Shown here one piece after another: positions 35,650-48,568 of a stretch of DNA of 64,000 nucleotides (position 1 is its first letter; each line of letters begins with the position of its first letter). A program made the translations under genes and the position numbers. Source of the DNA: Sipunculus nudus (lineage: Eukaryota; Annelida; Sipuncula; Golfingiida; Sipunculidae). A model generated the notes under the pieces. That model was given only the letters and a program-made list of their open reading frames with translations. It ran no database searches and was not told the DNA's origin. The DNA lies in NCBI GenBank assembly GCA_026874595.1, contig CM049306.1, forward strand, positions 30,061,519 through 30,125,518. Direction: 5' to 3'.

Positions 35650-37260
35650 ACTGTCTTAATTACATATAGAAATGGTTAGTCTTACGTTTGCTATTGGTCT
35701 CAACATACATATATCCCGGGAAGGAAGCACTGAAATAATCTTTGTTGTTATGCACGAGATAAAATAATGAAGAAGTTAATATTGCTGCGAGCAATACTGT
35801 TAATTACCAGTTACAGTTGTTAGTGTTAATCAATCTAATTGTAATATCAAATTAATTAGTATTAAAAAGATTATCTTGTAACCTTGGTGCCAGACGATAA
35901 ATGAAGTACTGACAAATATGGCATTCCTTTGTGATCTATTTATTTAATTATTCTAAATGTTCCAAGTACAGTTTTTGTCCCCCACAGGAAATGAGGTAGG
36001 GTGTTGGGCCTAATTAACACTCGACGCATTCCTGGAATAATCAAATCCCGCTATATCGCAAAAATTAAAAAGAACGTTTTAATTTTACGGTCCAGATGAC
36101 ACGACATGATCCAGATGGCGAGAACAATCCCCCCCCCCCCTAAAAAAAGATTGAACCACCCTTGATCAGGAGGAATTAAACACCGTATGTTTTATTTTTG
36201 GATGTGGTAATTGGTGTGGTAAAAGCGAGGATTCCGACGAAAGGAACCCCACTTTCCCTACACACGCAAAACAAGGGTATATTGCAAGGAAATCCCGATA
36301 AGGTTTCAAATATTTCGCCATTTTTAACGGCTCACGGCCTTTAAATATATTGTTACGTAAACCTAGTTATGTGTGCTTATGTACTTTCAAAATACACACA
36401 TCATGTGGGAAAAAGATACCGTTATAACTCCGCATATTGGTAAATCTTCCTACATTCATGTTTGTTGAATTTATGACCCGCATACAAGCATGTCTCCCAC
36501 GGGTTATATCTGTCCTCCGAGAACAGGGAATGCCGGCGTATACCATAAAGATAGGATATACTATTTTGGTTTGTACATTCACATATTTGTTTTGATTCTT
36601 CACTCGTGCATAATTTTAAGATTGCTGGCTGTTTACGGTGATCATACTGATGATATAGGATAGATGGTCATTCCAGTGAAGTTCCCTGTATGACTAGTGG
36701 CCCGACTCAAATTTGGGCGGCCAGTTCAGTTTACTGCATGTATACAAACTCGTGAACCACTTTCGTCCTTCCCGATCATTTATACAGCTATATGACACTA
36801 ACATCTGTCTAAGACCATTGTGAAAGCACCTTACATATGTATAGCTTACGTCTCTTGACGTGAATTTAGCCAGTCAAAATATCCATATGGGGCGCCATGT
36901 TTACACAGTTTTTATGCCGACTTCTCCCGATATACCATGGACGTCATCATTTGTGGCTAGATACAGATATAATTGCATTAAGAATTTAGCGACCAGATCA
37001 GAAAAGTTTGAACATGTGAGTTTGAATCCCGTGAATAAGAACTAGTAACCGGTTGAAGTCATCGAAAGATGGTCATGCCAATAACTTGGAGATATATATG
37101 AAAAACATATTGATACGCCTACATCGCCTACATCTTTGATGACACTCGTCTGAGACACAAACCACCAGCCAATATCTCAAAATAGGATGCGCAAGAGAAG
37201 AAGCCAAATAAAAGGATTGCACAATTAAATGTATCAGATTTTTATTACGGTCTAGACATT
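35650..37260. other. Non-coding stretch
   Basis: No supported gene and no clear repeat beyond a C run at about 36129-36140. Confidence 0.5.
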
Positions 37261-37261
37261 A

Positions 37262-37650
37262 AAGACTATAGCTAGTTCACGCATAGAACAAGCAAAAATA
37301 TAAGGAAGAAAGAAAAAGGTAGGGAAACGAGAGAAAAGAACGAAAAATGACAGGGATGATAAAAGAAATAGAGAAAAGAGGTAAGAAAGGAAAGAAGAAA
37401 GACGCACGCTAAAGGAAACAGGAAGAAGAAAGAAGGAAAAAAGGGAAGGGAAGCATGGAAGGATGGAAGTAAGAAAAAATTATGAAAAAAGGGAAAAAGA
37501 ATGTAGAAAGGATGAAAGGAACGGGGAAAGAAAGAAAGAAAAAAAAAAGACAGAAGAGGAGAGAAGATAGAAAAATAGAAAGGTCGAAAGATAATAGAAA
37601 GAAGGAACTAAGGAATGGAGGAATAAAGAAAGAAGGACGGAAGAAATTAT
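37262..37650 (+). repeat. Polypurine tract of about 390 bp
   Basis: The plus strand is almost entirely A and G, made of imperfect GAAA, GGAA and AAAGAAGG words. Open frames (a Lys/Arg/Glu-rich one on plus at 37482 and a Phe/Ser/Leu-rich one on minus at 37409-37768) reflect composition only. Confidence 0.85.
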
Positions 37651-38815
37651 TTGGAGATAATTGGCTGTATTCTAAACATTTTAAAATGGAAACGTAAAGC
37701 TTTCCGGCTTCACAGAGAAAAATATCGACTGTTCTTCCGCAATGTGACCGGATAGCTGACCTGTACAAATGACATTACTCAGCCTGAATGAGGACGATGT
37801 TGGCAGAGAGCGAACCTAACCTTGCCGAGACCTCTTACAAGGACTTGTTTGTTTTTCTAACAAGGTTCCATACTTTTTCTCTCAGACACCTTTATAAATA
37901 AACGATAGTATTCGAGAGGGGCTCAAACATGATATATTGACCACGTCAAAGCTGTAATCATATTTGAATCACCAATTTAAATACAATGGTACGTCGAATT
38001 CTGCATGAGATGTTTGAATTCTGGCTCTACAGATGTCTACTGCTGATTATTTTCCAGAGGATCGGACTTTCCAGGGGAAGGGGAGATTAGACTGCTGAAC
38101 CCCATTTATACGACGGTTATGTATATACCCTAAAGGGGCGATGTGTAATAATCCATGTGATGGACAGACGTGAACTTTATAACTCCAGTTGTAAATAAAA
38201 TTGGTAATTGTAGGTTTGATATCCGTGTATGAGGTGCCGGATAACTGTTAGATATTGTACAATTCAGTTCAATTATGGTGTCCATTTTTATGTAAAGTGT
38301 TTTCAATGATATTCAGTATACTGGATAGGAAATGAACTTTAAATGAGAGTTAATTCTAACAGCAAAGGCCAGAGGACAGAAATAAGGCGTAAGAACTTGA
38401 ATTATGTTTTTATTGCATATTATTTTCTTGTTTAAATCCAAATAAACAAAGGCTTATGAGAAAATGCGTCTGTAATATCAACTTATTACATTTGAAATCT
38501 AAAATTTAATACCTGTGAGATGGTTTAAAATAACCTTCAAAACATTTGTGTCCAAAACGACGCTTTATAAATAGTTTATAAAGACAATGTGCAAAGACAT
38601 TTGAGCCAGTGCTGGTTCAACTTCTTTGACTAATATTACTTTATAATGATATAATAAAATTATAATATAATTCCATAATAAGCATATTCATGTATATATG
38701 AATAACATATGAAGCATTTATATAATAACACTTATAAAAAGGCAGAGAGATTAAAGGTAACAGAAACATAACTCACGCCGATGGACCGGACGAGATCTGA
38801 TCTGGATCAGAAAGG

Positions 38816-38870
38816 GACGTTTAGGGACCAATCAAAAAGCTATAAATAGGACCAATATATAACCGTAAAA
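38816..38870 (+). promoter_or_regulatory. CCAAT plus CTATAAATAG cluster
   Basis: CCAAT at 38828-38832 and 38852-38856 flank CTATAAATAG at 38840-38849. The last fits both a TATA box and the MEF2 consensus, and AATCAAAAAG beside it resembles a TCF site. No gene starts downstream that I can support. Confidence 0.25.
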
Positions 38871-39543
38871 AAGCAAACCAAGCGAGTCGAATATTTAATG
38901 GGGCTAGGCACATGTTAATCCAGGAAACACGCGCGTCTATGTGTGCGAAGGAATCATTTATAATCCATTGTTATAACGCAAAGCACTATAACTAATAGGC
39001 TAACATGCCATGTGTTCTAAAAAAACAGGGTCCTCCCCTTCAAATGTCTAGGATTACGTACGATCCCCGTGAAAGATGAATAACAGAGATTAACGACTGA
39101 TCGGGAAGAGCTAACGGACTCATTATTTAACGACTCCCGTGGGTCACGAAACACGCGGTGTTTCCCTGATATATTGACTTATCGCTCGTACCAGCAGTCA
39201 GCAAAACAAATCAAATGGGTAAATTAAACTACAAATCATTCATAGAAAGAGGCAAAAAGACTAAAGGATTAACTAAATGGAACGTGGTGAGATACTGCTA
39301 TGATCAACAGATGAAATGCGTCACGTAGGCTAAGTCAGTTTCTTGGCACTTTGCCAATAACTGTGCACACGAACACGAAGTTCTATCACGTGGCCAAGAA
39401 ATTACACAGTTGTAGTTATTACTAACAAAACTTTAATGGGCTTCATGAAATCAAAGTTCAAAATAATACAGTGTATTACCGATACCATACTGAAGTAATT
39501 TGTTGATGCTGTAAAGATATAAAAATACAGATAGCAACAACTA

Positions 39544-39690
39544 ACATAATAATACTAATAATAATACTTCTACTACTACTACTATTAATAATAACAATAA
39601 TACATTTACAAAAAGCAACAAATAACATAATAATACTTACAATAATACTTCTACTACTACTTCTACTACTCCTACTAATAATAATATTTT
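39544..39690. repeat. (TAA)n/(TAC)n trinucleotide tract, duplicated
   Basis: AATAATACT and CTACTACTACT words occur in two similar blocks of about 70 bp separated by ACATTTACAAAAAGCAAC, so the tract was duplicated as a unit. It abuts the element starting at 39699. Confidence 0.85.
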
Positions 39691-39698
39691 TTTATGAT

Positions 39699-42600
39699 TT
39701 TTAGCTCAGCTGACTATAAGTCATCTGAGCTATAGTCATGGTCCATTGTCCGTCGTCCGTCCGTCTGTCTGTCCGCCCGTCTGTCCGTCCGTCCGTCCGT
39801 CCGTCCGTCTGTCTGTCTGTCCGTCTGGATGTCCGTCCGTAAGACTGGCACGTTTCGACACCGTTGGACCTACGAATCTGAATTTCGGCATACAGTTAGA
39901 TGTCCCCATAATCTCCTACCATGCCAAAAATTGGGTCAATAGGACTTCGTTCCTTTGAGATATTAAGGAAAAACCTCAATTTTTTATTAGAAATCTATTT
40001 TCACACTTCAGGACTGCCTAATATCAAAACCACTCATCTGGTTTTCTTCATATTTACCATAAATATTCCTCTATATAGTTCCTATGTACATGCCAGATAT
40101 TAAGTCAGTATTATATAATTTAAAAAAGTTATGGGCCCAAACATAATGGACTTTGTAAAAAAATCAGGAAGATATTTGGTCACTTAAGACCAAAAGTGTT
40201 AAAGGTAGGGACTTTTTTCCAGTAATACAACTTTAATTAATCAAAATTTAATTGTATACAAAAAATTAGATCAAAATTTGTTAAATTTTTTTAAATATTG
40301 GCAAAAATATAAAATTGGTACCTTAAATTTTGCCCAACTTTGGCCATGGCACGTTTTTTTCCTGTTAGTACTGTGGATTTAATTTTCACACCATGTATAC
40401 ATAAGGATTTAATCTGTTAAAATCTGAAATTTGAAAATAAAAGCTGCAAAATTAGGCTAGTTATTGAATTTTTTTGGAGGCTCTTGTTGTATTCCATTAC
40501 ATTGTCAAGCAGTCCACTTTGATGACTGTAAGTCATTCAGTGCACATCTCTATGCTCCCCAGGCTGTTGACATAATTTTAGATGTCCCCAAAATCTCCTA
40601 CCATACCGAAAATTGGGTCATTAGGACTTTGTTCCTTCGAGATATTAAGGAAAAAAAACCTCTGTTTTCCATAAAATAAAGCCATTGTTACACTTCAAGG
40701 CTGCCTAATATCAAAACCACTGATCTGTTTTTGATCGTATTTAGTATTCACATTCTTTTATACATTTTCTATGAACATACCAAAAATTAGGTCAGTATTG
40801 GGTATTATTTTGAAGTAATAGGCCAAAACATAATGCAATTTTTTAAAAAATCAGGAAATATATTTACTCACCTAACATGAGAATTGCTGAACCTAGAGAC
40901 TTTTTTTCAGGAATATAACTTTATTTAATCAAGATACAATTGTTTACCCAAAATTAGATCTGAATTTTGCAAATTTTTCAAGTTATTAGCATAAATAAAA
41001 AAATCAATACCTTAAATTTTGTCCAACTTTGGCACTGTTGATTTAATTTTCCCAGCATATATGCATAAGGATTTAATCTTTTAAAATCTGAACTTTCAAA
41101 AGAAATTGATTGGAATGAATAGCTTTTATTCATGTTTTCATACACCATGTCAAGTGTTGTTTACATCTAGCCCACCTAGTAGTACAGCCTTCACTTGCAT
41201 TATGTAACCCACCCCAGGCAGCTTACCTTGGCCCAGCTTAGCCACTACTAGCAGGCTTCCCCTCTGCCCTGCACTCATCCCCCCCAGCTGGTGCATAAAC
41301 TAGATGAATGTTATAATTTTTCTGTATTTTATTTTATTCTTGGACATGCTACATTTTAGATTTTGTATTGTACCACCAGGGTTACAATGATTAAAGTGTA
41401 CATTTAATTGTGTCCACAAAGTGGTGTATTGTGATGAAAGTGTGGATGTTCATCAGATAAGTAATTCCTTACTTCAGAAGAGTAAAAACTTCACCAGGTG
41501 TGAAATTGACTATTAATTCCAGTAATAAATTAAAACTGGGATAGTAATTAGCACAATGATATTGTTTGTCCCTCATTCAACCAACAGTGTGTATACTTTA
41601 TTTGAAAAGATGTTTTATTTTATCAAATTTACTTTTATTTTATTTTGGTGAATAAAATTAAGCATATCCTGAAAACTCCAATGTGCAAAACTTTTTAATA
41701 GTGATTCAAGGAATATTCTTGTAGATGCCATGTTGTGGCATTATTTTCTTTTAAAATCAGTTTAAACATTTATGATTTAAAAATAATAAAATATATGTGT
41801 ATGCATAATATGACCCAATGTTTTTTACTCTGTACATATAATGATTGCAACTTTTGCAACAATTCTAATATTTTAACTTATATTTTCAGGTTTTTTAATT
41901 AAAAATTTATAAACCTGTAAATAAAAAAATGATTCAGATTCAAACTTCTTAATGGAAAAAGTGGATCTGCTTAAAAAATAGGATTATATATAAACTTAAA
42001 TGCATTATTCTCTTGAAAGTGAAATAAAGGTATTAGTCCATTCTGTCCACTTGCCTGTCCATCTGTAAATTTTCGTATGCAACACAGTATCTCAAAACTT
42101 TTACTGTTTTTCTTCATGACAGTCTTGTCAGAGTATTAGTTTGCAATCATATATTTAGAACTTTACTCTAACCAAGTAGGAGGGCCCCTTTCCTCTTAGC
42201 TTTTCATATTCTTATATAAATGAAAAACATTACAATAGAATATTTCTACATCCACCTTCGTGCTGCCCTCACTTTTCCCTTCTCCGAACCCCATCCCAAA
42301 GTCAGCCTCAGTAAGCAAGAACAAGATGAATCAGATATATTCATACTTTAATATTTTGTATAACTATTCGTCCATAGGTACCTATGTAGATGCCAGAAAT
42401 TATGTCAATATTGTGTAATATGTAGACATAGTGGGCATCACAATAATGTACCTTGTCAAGACTAAAGAGATATTGTGTCATACAGTCACATATTCATAAA
42501 TCACTTCATCAGCATAGTTAATCATAACATCATATCTGTCAAATTGAACGCTTGCAGACTACCATAAACTTTAGATCCTTCAACAAATAGCCTTATCATC

Positions 42601-42894
42601 ATTCTACTACTGCTTATTACTGCTGTCATTGCATTCATATTTGCTCAAATATATCACAATTTTCAACCCCTCCTAAATAAATAAAAAATAAACCACTTTA
42701 TTTGACTCTATTAATCCTTCAGTCAGGTAATTTCATTTATCATTTACTCACATATTACATTACATTCCTTTATAATAGCCCAACATGTACATGATATTCA
42801 TAAGCTTTATCGACTCGATATAGTATCACAGTGGAGAAACATTTATAGTCCAATCACGATCAGCTGAGCGCCGTGACCCATGGGTCCCTTGTTT
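39699..42894 (+). mobile_element. 3.2-kb non-coding element with internal core repeats
   Basis: The left end carries GCTCAGCTGA (39704-39713) and the right end its exact reverse complement TCAGCTGAGC (42860-42869), followed by a CCCATGGGTCCCTTGTTT edge. After a GTCC/GTCT tract (about 39750-39835) the core starting GATGTCCCC occurs at 39899 and again at 40581, about 682 bp later, with closely similar text for some 500 bp. A third, older piece lies at about 42380-42480. A GC-richer patch at about 41165-41300 looks inserted. No protein is encoded. The plan (short subterminal inverted repeats, core tandem repeats, microsatellite) is like pearl/Helentron-type elements of bivalves, which is inference. 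Confidence 0.65.
39750..39838. repeat. (GTCC/GTCT)n microsatellite
   Basis: Tetranucleotide tract of CCGT and CTGT. The Ser-Val-Arg-Pro frame through it is an artefact. Confidence 0.9.
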
Positions 42895-42899
42895 AGTAT

Positions 42900-45800
42900 T
42901 ATTACAATAGTTAATTTTATTACATGTTTTGCCCATTTTCAATATGAACACATTAAACGATCAACATAAAACGATACCAAATAACACCATGCGAAAATAT
43001 TCAGCCTCCGGCAAAACAATCAAATTTGACAATACGTTTCCCAAAGTAATTTTTGAAATTTTTAATTTAAATTGGATTTCATTTTTTGGGTAGGTCATGA
43101 AGGTTCAAAAGGTCATAAATAAAATATTACGTGATCGCCACAAAAAAAAACATATTTATTCAACATTAAGCTCTAACAAGGCTCTGTGTAATAACTTTTT
43201 CTTAGTGACAGTGTCACATAATTTGAACAAGTCACGTGACCAAAATGCCAACCGTTTTTGAAAAATTAAAAAAATGAATTGGAGCTGGTATATACCGGTG
43301 ACCTGCTGATGACAGCAGACGACAACACAAAAAAGGCGCGACAGCTCGTCTTCGATATATCATCCGGGCACAGGACTCTATTGATTAATGGTTTTCATAA
43401 GTTGTGTGGACTGTGAATTTACGAGTCTCATCAACGATGCGGTAATCACAAGGGAAAACTTTGATCTATGGTCCAAAGTAAAACTCACAGCCCCTTGTTA
43501 TGTGTTTTTTTTTTTTTCTAGTTTTTCAAATATTATTTTCAGTAGTAATTTTATGTTAAAGGTAACACATTGTGAATGAATGTAAAATGTTTCTTTTTTT
43601 CGGGGAAGTACGCCAAATTTGTTTATTCTTTTAAACACTGCCCATTTCTCCGAGAGTATTTTGCCGAAGTATATAGCAACATGTAGGAGAATCACAAAGT
43701 ACGGGCTTTCATGAATTATTAATTTCAAAGCGATAAACTAAACAATATTTCCAAGACACGGGTTTCTTAAGTCTGACCAGGAGCTAGTGCATGCATGAGT
43801 CATCAAATATTATACCATTTTATGTTAATATTAAAAATAAACGAATCGGCAGTATATTCCCTAGCCACTTCCTGAAGCAAAATGAAGGAGCAAAAAAGAA
43901 ATAATGGAGAAACTGTTACAAAAATTAATTGTCAATCACATTTCAGGATAATTTGTACAGAAGTATGAGTGGAATTACATTCGATTTGTATCATGCAATA
44001 ACTTGTTAACGGCCAAACGGATTTTTATCATGAGATATTCTGCAAGGATTTAAAATCTACATGATAATAAAATAATAGTCTTCAATTAGCAATCATGTCA
44101 TCAACTTTTGACACTGTCTTCATTCGTAAACTTTTAAAAATGTGTTTCTTATATGGAATTGTCTAAAATTGTTTTAAAGAGTGGGTAAATCTTAAATATA
44201 TCTATATTATTAAAATTAATGCATGTATATGCGAGTAGTATACATGAAATGAATGGTTATACTTGTCTTATTCAAAGCCAAAATGACACGAGGTATGTTT
44301 TGGTCAATATATGTTCTCTTAAGTTATTAGAAAATCGTTTTCTCTGCATAAATTCTCTCCTGTTAAAAATTGTGCAAAAATGGCCCAAGATTTATATACG
44401 AACAAATTTGTCATTTAACATCCTCAGCATGGAAAATACTAGCTTTTCTGTATAAGTTTTACATCTTATATATCAAGTCTAGTTATCTTTATATCTCTTA
44501 CATCTCTCATACAGTTTGTCCGTTATAGTTTGCATCATACAAGCAACTATATATAGATAACAAGAACGCATATTGACGGATTCGATCGAATACTTCACGG
44601 ATTTTACTTATTTACACAGTCTCCCAGTCTCAAAGACAATATTAGGCCTAAACGTAAAAATATGGATATTTTCTCTTGACAAGTCGTCGCTAATATTACT
44701 GAACCCGAAGACGATTCAGTCCTCTACATCAATGAAGAGCGTGACGTCATTTTTTTCACTACGCCGCACACAGCTTTAGGTTATAATGTGTGCCAGGGTA
44801 CCGACGTCCCATGGGCCGCATCTATCAACTCCGATCAGTTGACAAGATGAGAATTTAACTCAGGGAAAGGTATTCTTAAAGGATCTGGCGTTCCCTCAAT
44901 CACAGCTAATTCCCATCACGCCATGCGACCGTAAAGGATTCTCAGGAAACCTAAAAAAGGAAGTGTGTGGATCGCCTGCTCAAACATATCCTTCTGTCAA
45001 CTCATGAGTGATGACGACGGAGGAGCTTGCCTTGGGCATGCGCAGACACGCATCAATCTGTTTTATATTGACAAACTGCAGAACAAGTATACGGATAGCA
45101 GGGCAACCGGTTATTTTGTAGAACCATATCAAGACCTCCTCTCCGGAAATCCTAAAAAAACTGTTAATTCATTCCATTCAAAAAATGCCCCCCCCCCCCC
45201 CAAAAAAAAAAAAAACACTGCAGGTACACATGTAAATGTGCATGGTTTCTCATATAATTCATATCGCTGATGATCCTCTTTTGCCGAGTAAAATATCATT
45301 ACACATGATTATTTAAGAGTACGCGGTACACGGGTGAAGAAATTAGTTACAATCCCCAACGTCATGTTCTTTTCAAATCATAGCTTTATTTAAAATAAAG
45401 AATGAGCGTGCACTGAGCCGCCCGTGCCCTTTTGTTTACCTATACAATTTATACAGCATTATATTTTTTTTTGTAAAATGTGCCGATATACAATGTAGTC
45501 GGCGGGTGAAGCAATATGAGGTATAAGGTATATGCATGAGAAAAAAGGTCAATGTGGCCTAAACTTCCATTGTAAAGATTTAATTGTTAACACGCACACA
45601 CACACATATATATATAGGTGTAAAGGATTACTGGAAATACTGAAGTGGTACATATAATCAAAAGCAGTAACCATAAAAGGCCAAACAATAAAAAGATTAT
45701 ACATAAATATGTCATTTCAATTAAGTTAAGCTTGTTTCATTGATTTCCGCTCCCTTTCTGTAATAGCCAGCCATATGGAAAATTAAACTAAGGTTTCTAT

Positions 45801-46500
45801 ACACAAAACCATCATTTCTTTACAACTGTCTCAAGATAATCCGAAATGGAGAGCACTTGAGCAGTCCCCTTTGTCATTTTATCGCGTTGTATACGTATTT
45901 TAAACGACCCCTCAAGCAAAACTATAATCAGCAAGAAAAATATAGAGTGAAACCGTCAGCAACAACAGAAATGGGTAATATTCTCTCAACGTGATGATAG
46001 TAATAAAAATAGTCAACGTGAGGAACGTAGAGTGACAACATTCGATTTTCACAATGGCTAACCACCGGGGCGATTAAGACATGTTTTGTAGTAAATGTCA
46101 ATGCTTGTTTCTGGAGAACCTTTTTACTCGGCTCAACCAGTAGTTAATACGACACTTCTCGTAAACTTAGATTTTATCGCGTAAAATAAGGCCCGCAAAT
46201 AGGAGCCATGATTGCCCTTCGCCCCCGGGCCTGATTGACTTTCGGCGTCCCACTGCGGAGGGATCACTGCGCGCAGTCAGGCGGGTTCAGTGGGCAGATT
46301 ACGCAGCCACTGTGATGGATCGTTCCGCCCTTTAGCTAAATTCGAAATAACCTCTTCCAAATTTAAGTGTGACCCTATTACTATTTTTGCTCGTTGACGG
46401 GACAAAGCAAGCTATTTTATTTATGGCTGACCTCCAGCCTACTTCCACTATATACAGTGCTGTACCCTTCAATACTATACTCCGAGCCTACTTGCTGTGC
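42900..46500. other. Non-coding stretch
   Basis: No supported gene. It contains a T run (43506-43518), a C run plus A run at 45189-45213, and a locally GC-rich patch around 46190-46330. Confidence 0.5.
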
Positions 46501-46523
46501 TGCAATAGATTTCGGACTGTGTG

Positions 46524-46525
<2 letters not shown>

Positions 46526-46571
<46 letters not shown>
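46526..46571. repeat. (TA)n microsatellite
   Basis: Pure TA run. Confidence 0.95.
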
Positions 46572-46574
<3 letters not shown>

Positions 46575-47163
46575 TTAAAAATTTATTTTTAAATGTAAAG
46601 ATATGGATGATTAATAAATAAATCATAAATATACAGAGACGACCTTATGAATTATAACATTCATTCTTCAGTTTGACATTTTCTACGTCACACTGACGTC
46701 ATATTCATTAGGCATGAATCGGGTTCAGGTGAAAAATTTCGATCATCCCGAATCACCTTGAATTCCTGGTGCTCCTTTGTTCGTATTCCAAAGGGAAACA
46801 TCTAATGTGCGTTCGATAAATATTAATTTTCTTAATGGCGTTCCACCACGGTAATTAAATATTTATTTAGCTGATATGGCTTTTTGGGTCATAAATATTC
46901 TCTTCTGTTCATTATTGCCTTTTTTCAATCCAAATGCCGATTTTCGAGGCCGCACATAATTAATGCCCTTTGTCTCTGTGAAGCTACTGCCAACAATATG
47001 GTTATTCCATTAATAGGTTTCGATCTGAGGATTGCTTGCTGTTTGCATTGGGCTCTTACTGTCGACTAGATTGACCGTGACCATGTAGTGGTTGTAGCCA
47101 TCTTTGCAGGAATTTAATGGTGTGGGATACGGATATTTATTATTTGAATGATCTCTCAAACAG

Positions 47164-47330
47164 GGGCGGATACAGGAATTTAGAAAAGGGGAAAGGGGGG
47201 GGGGCGCTTACATTGCGAGGCCGTTTCGTGGCGAGGGGGTGGATTGGGAGGGGTACCTCCCTCCAAGGTTAAGATTTTTTTTGAAAATTTAGGTTGTAAT
47301 CGTGCAATCTGGGATAGCTTATAAAGCAAG
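47164..47330 (+). mobile_element. CAGGGGCGG-family element fragment
   Basis: CAGGGGCGGATACAGGAATT starts the fragment, followed by a G run (about 47196-47206) and GGGAGGGGTACCTCCCTCC. It shares its end with the element at 10153 and with the inverted end at 49884-49903. Confidence 0.55.
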
Positions 47331-47480
47331 ACATACGTGGTAACTGTTCTATACCCTTGCATGGTCTTGAATTTTCATTATGTGTACTATGGTTTTTCCA
47401 CGATTTTTTTTGTTAGGTCGAAAAAAGGTGGGGTATGGGGAAGAATGGTGGGGTAGAAAAAATGACCTGGTACTTTATAA

Positions 47481-48303
47481 TGTGAATCACCGAGACCATA
47501 CCGATGATTTAGTACACTACGGCTGTGAATCACCAAACCATACCGATGATTTTGTACACTACGGCTTTGAATTACCGAGACCATACCGATGATTTAGTAC
47601 ACTACGGCTTTGAATCACTAAGACCATACAGATGATTTTGTACACAACGGCTTTGAATCACTAAGACCATACAGATGATTTTGTACACTACGGCTTTGAA
47701 TCACCGAGACAATACAGATGATTTTGTACACTACGGCTTTGAATCACTGAGACCATACAGATGATTTATATACTACGGCTTTGAATCACCGAGACCATAC
47801 AGATGATTTAGTACACTACGGCTTTGAATCACTAAGACCATACAGATGATTTTGTACACAACGGCTTTGAATCACTAAGACCATACAGATCATTTTGTAC
47901 ACAACGGCTTTGAATCACTAAGACCATACAGATGATTTTGTACACTACGGCTTTGAATCACCGCGACCATACAGATAATTTAGCACACTACGGCTTTGAA
48001 TCATCGAGACCATACAGATGATTTAGTACACTACGGCTTTGAATCACTAAGACCATACAGATGATTTGTACACTACGGCTTTGAATCACTGAGACCAAAC
48101 AGATAATTTAGTACACTACGGCTTTAAATCACTAAGACCATACAGATGATTTTGTACACTACGGCTCTGAATCACTAAGACCATACAGATGATTTATATA
48201 CAACGGATTTGAATCACCGAGACCATACCATTGATTTATATACTATACGGCTTTGAATAATCGAAACCATACAGATGATTTTGTACACTACGGCTTTGAA
48301 CAT
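47481..48303. repeat. 43-bp minisatellite, about 19 copies
   Basis: The unit runs TTTGAATCACTAAGACCATA, then CAGATGATTTTGTACACTAC and GGC. Copies vary at three places: CTAAG or CCGAG, GATTTT or GATTTA, and CACTACGG or CACAACGG; a shorter GATTTATATACTA form recurs. Variant types alternate in blocks, as expected from unequal exchange. There are no spacers and no coding frame. Confidence 0.95.
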
Positions 48304-48489
48304 GATTGAAACCACGGGTTTCCTATAGAAGCGCACTGTTTATACCGACGGGCGATGTTTAGCCAATCTTTTATCTTTTTACCTTTGTACGCAGGGGCGA
48401 AATTCATATCAATCCTTGTGACTGGGTAAACTACATGAAAACTACATTTTCTCAATAACGTCATATAATAATAATAATCATAATGATAA

Positions 48490-48534
<45 letters not shown>

Positions 48535-48568
48535 CAGTGGTGGACCCGGGGGGGGGGGGGGGGGGGGG
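48490..48568. repeat. (TTA)n microsatellite followed by G homopolymer
   Basis: A TTA trinucleotide run (48490-48534) is followed after CAGTGGTGGACCC by about 21 G (48548-48568). CAGTGGTGGACCC resembles a decayed CAGGGGCGGATCC end, so the G run may belong to that element family. Confidence 0.9.

Noticed and set aside
37482-37697. Lys/Arg-rich small protein
   Set aside because: Direct consequence of the polypurine tract.
39746-39958. Ser-Val-Arg-Pro repeat protein
   Set aside because: Translation of a GTCC/GTCT microsatellite at the left end of the 3.2-kb element.
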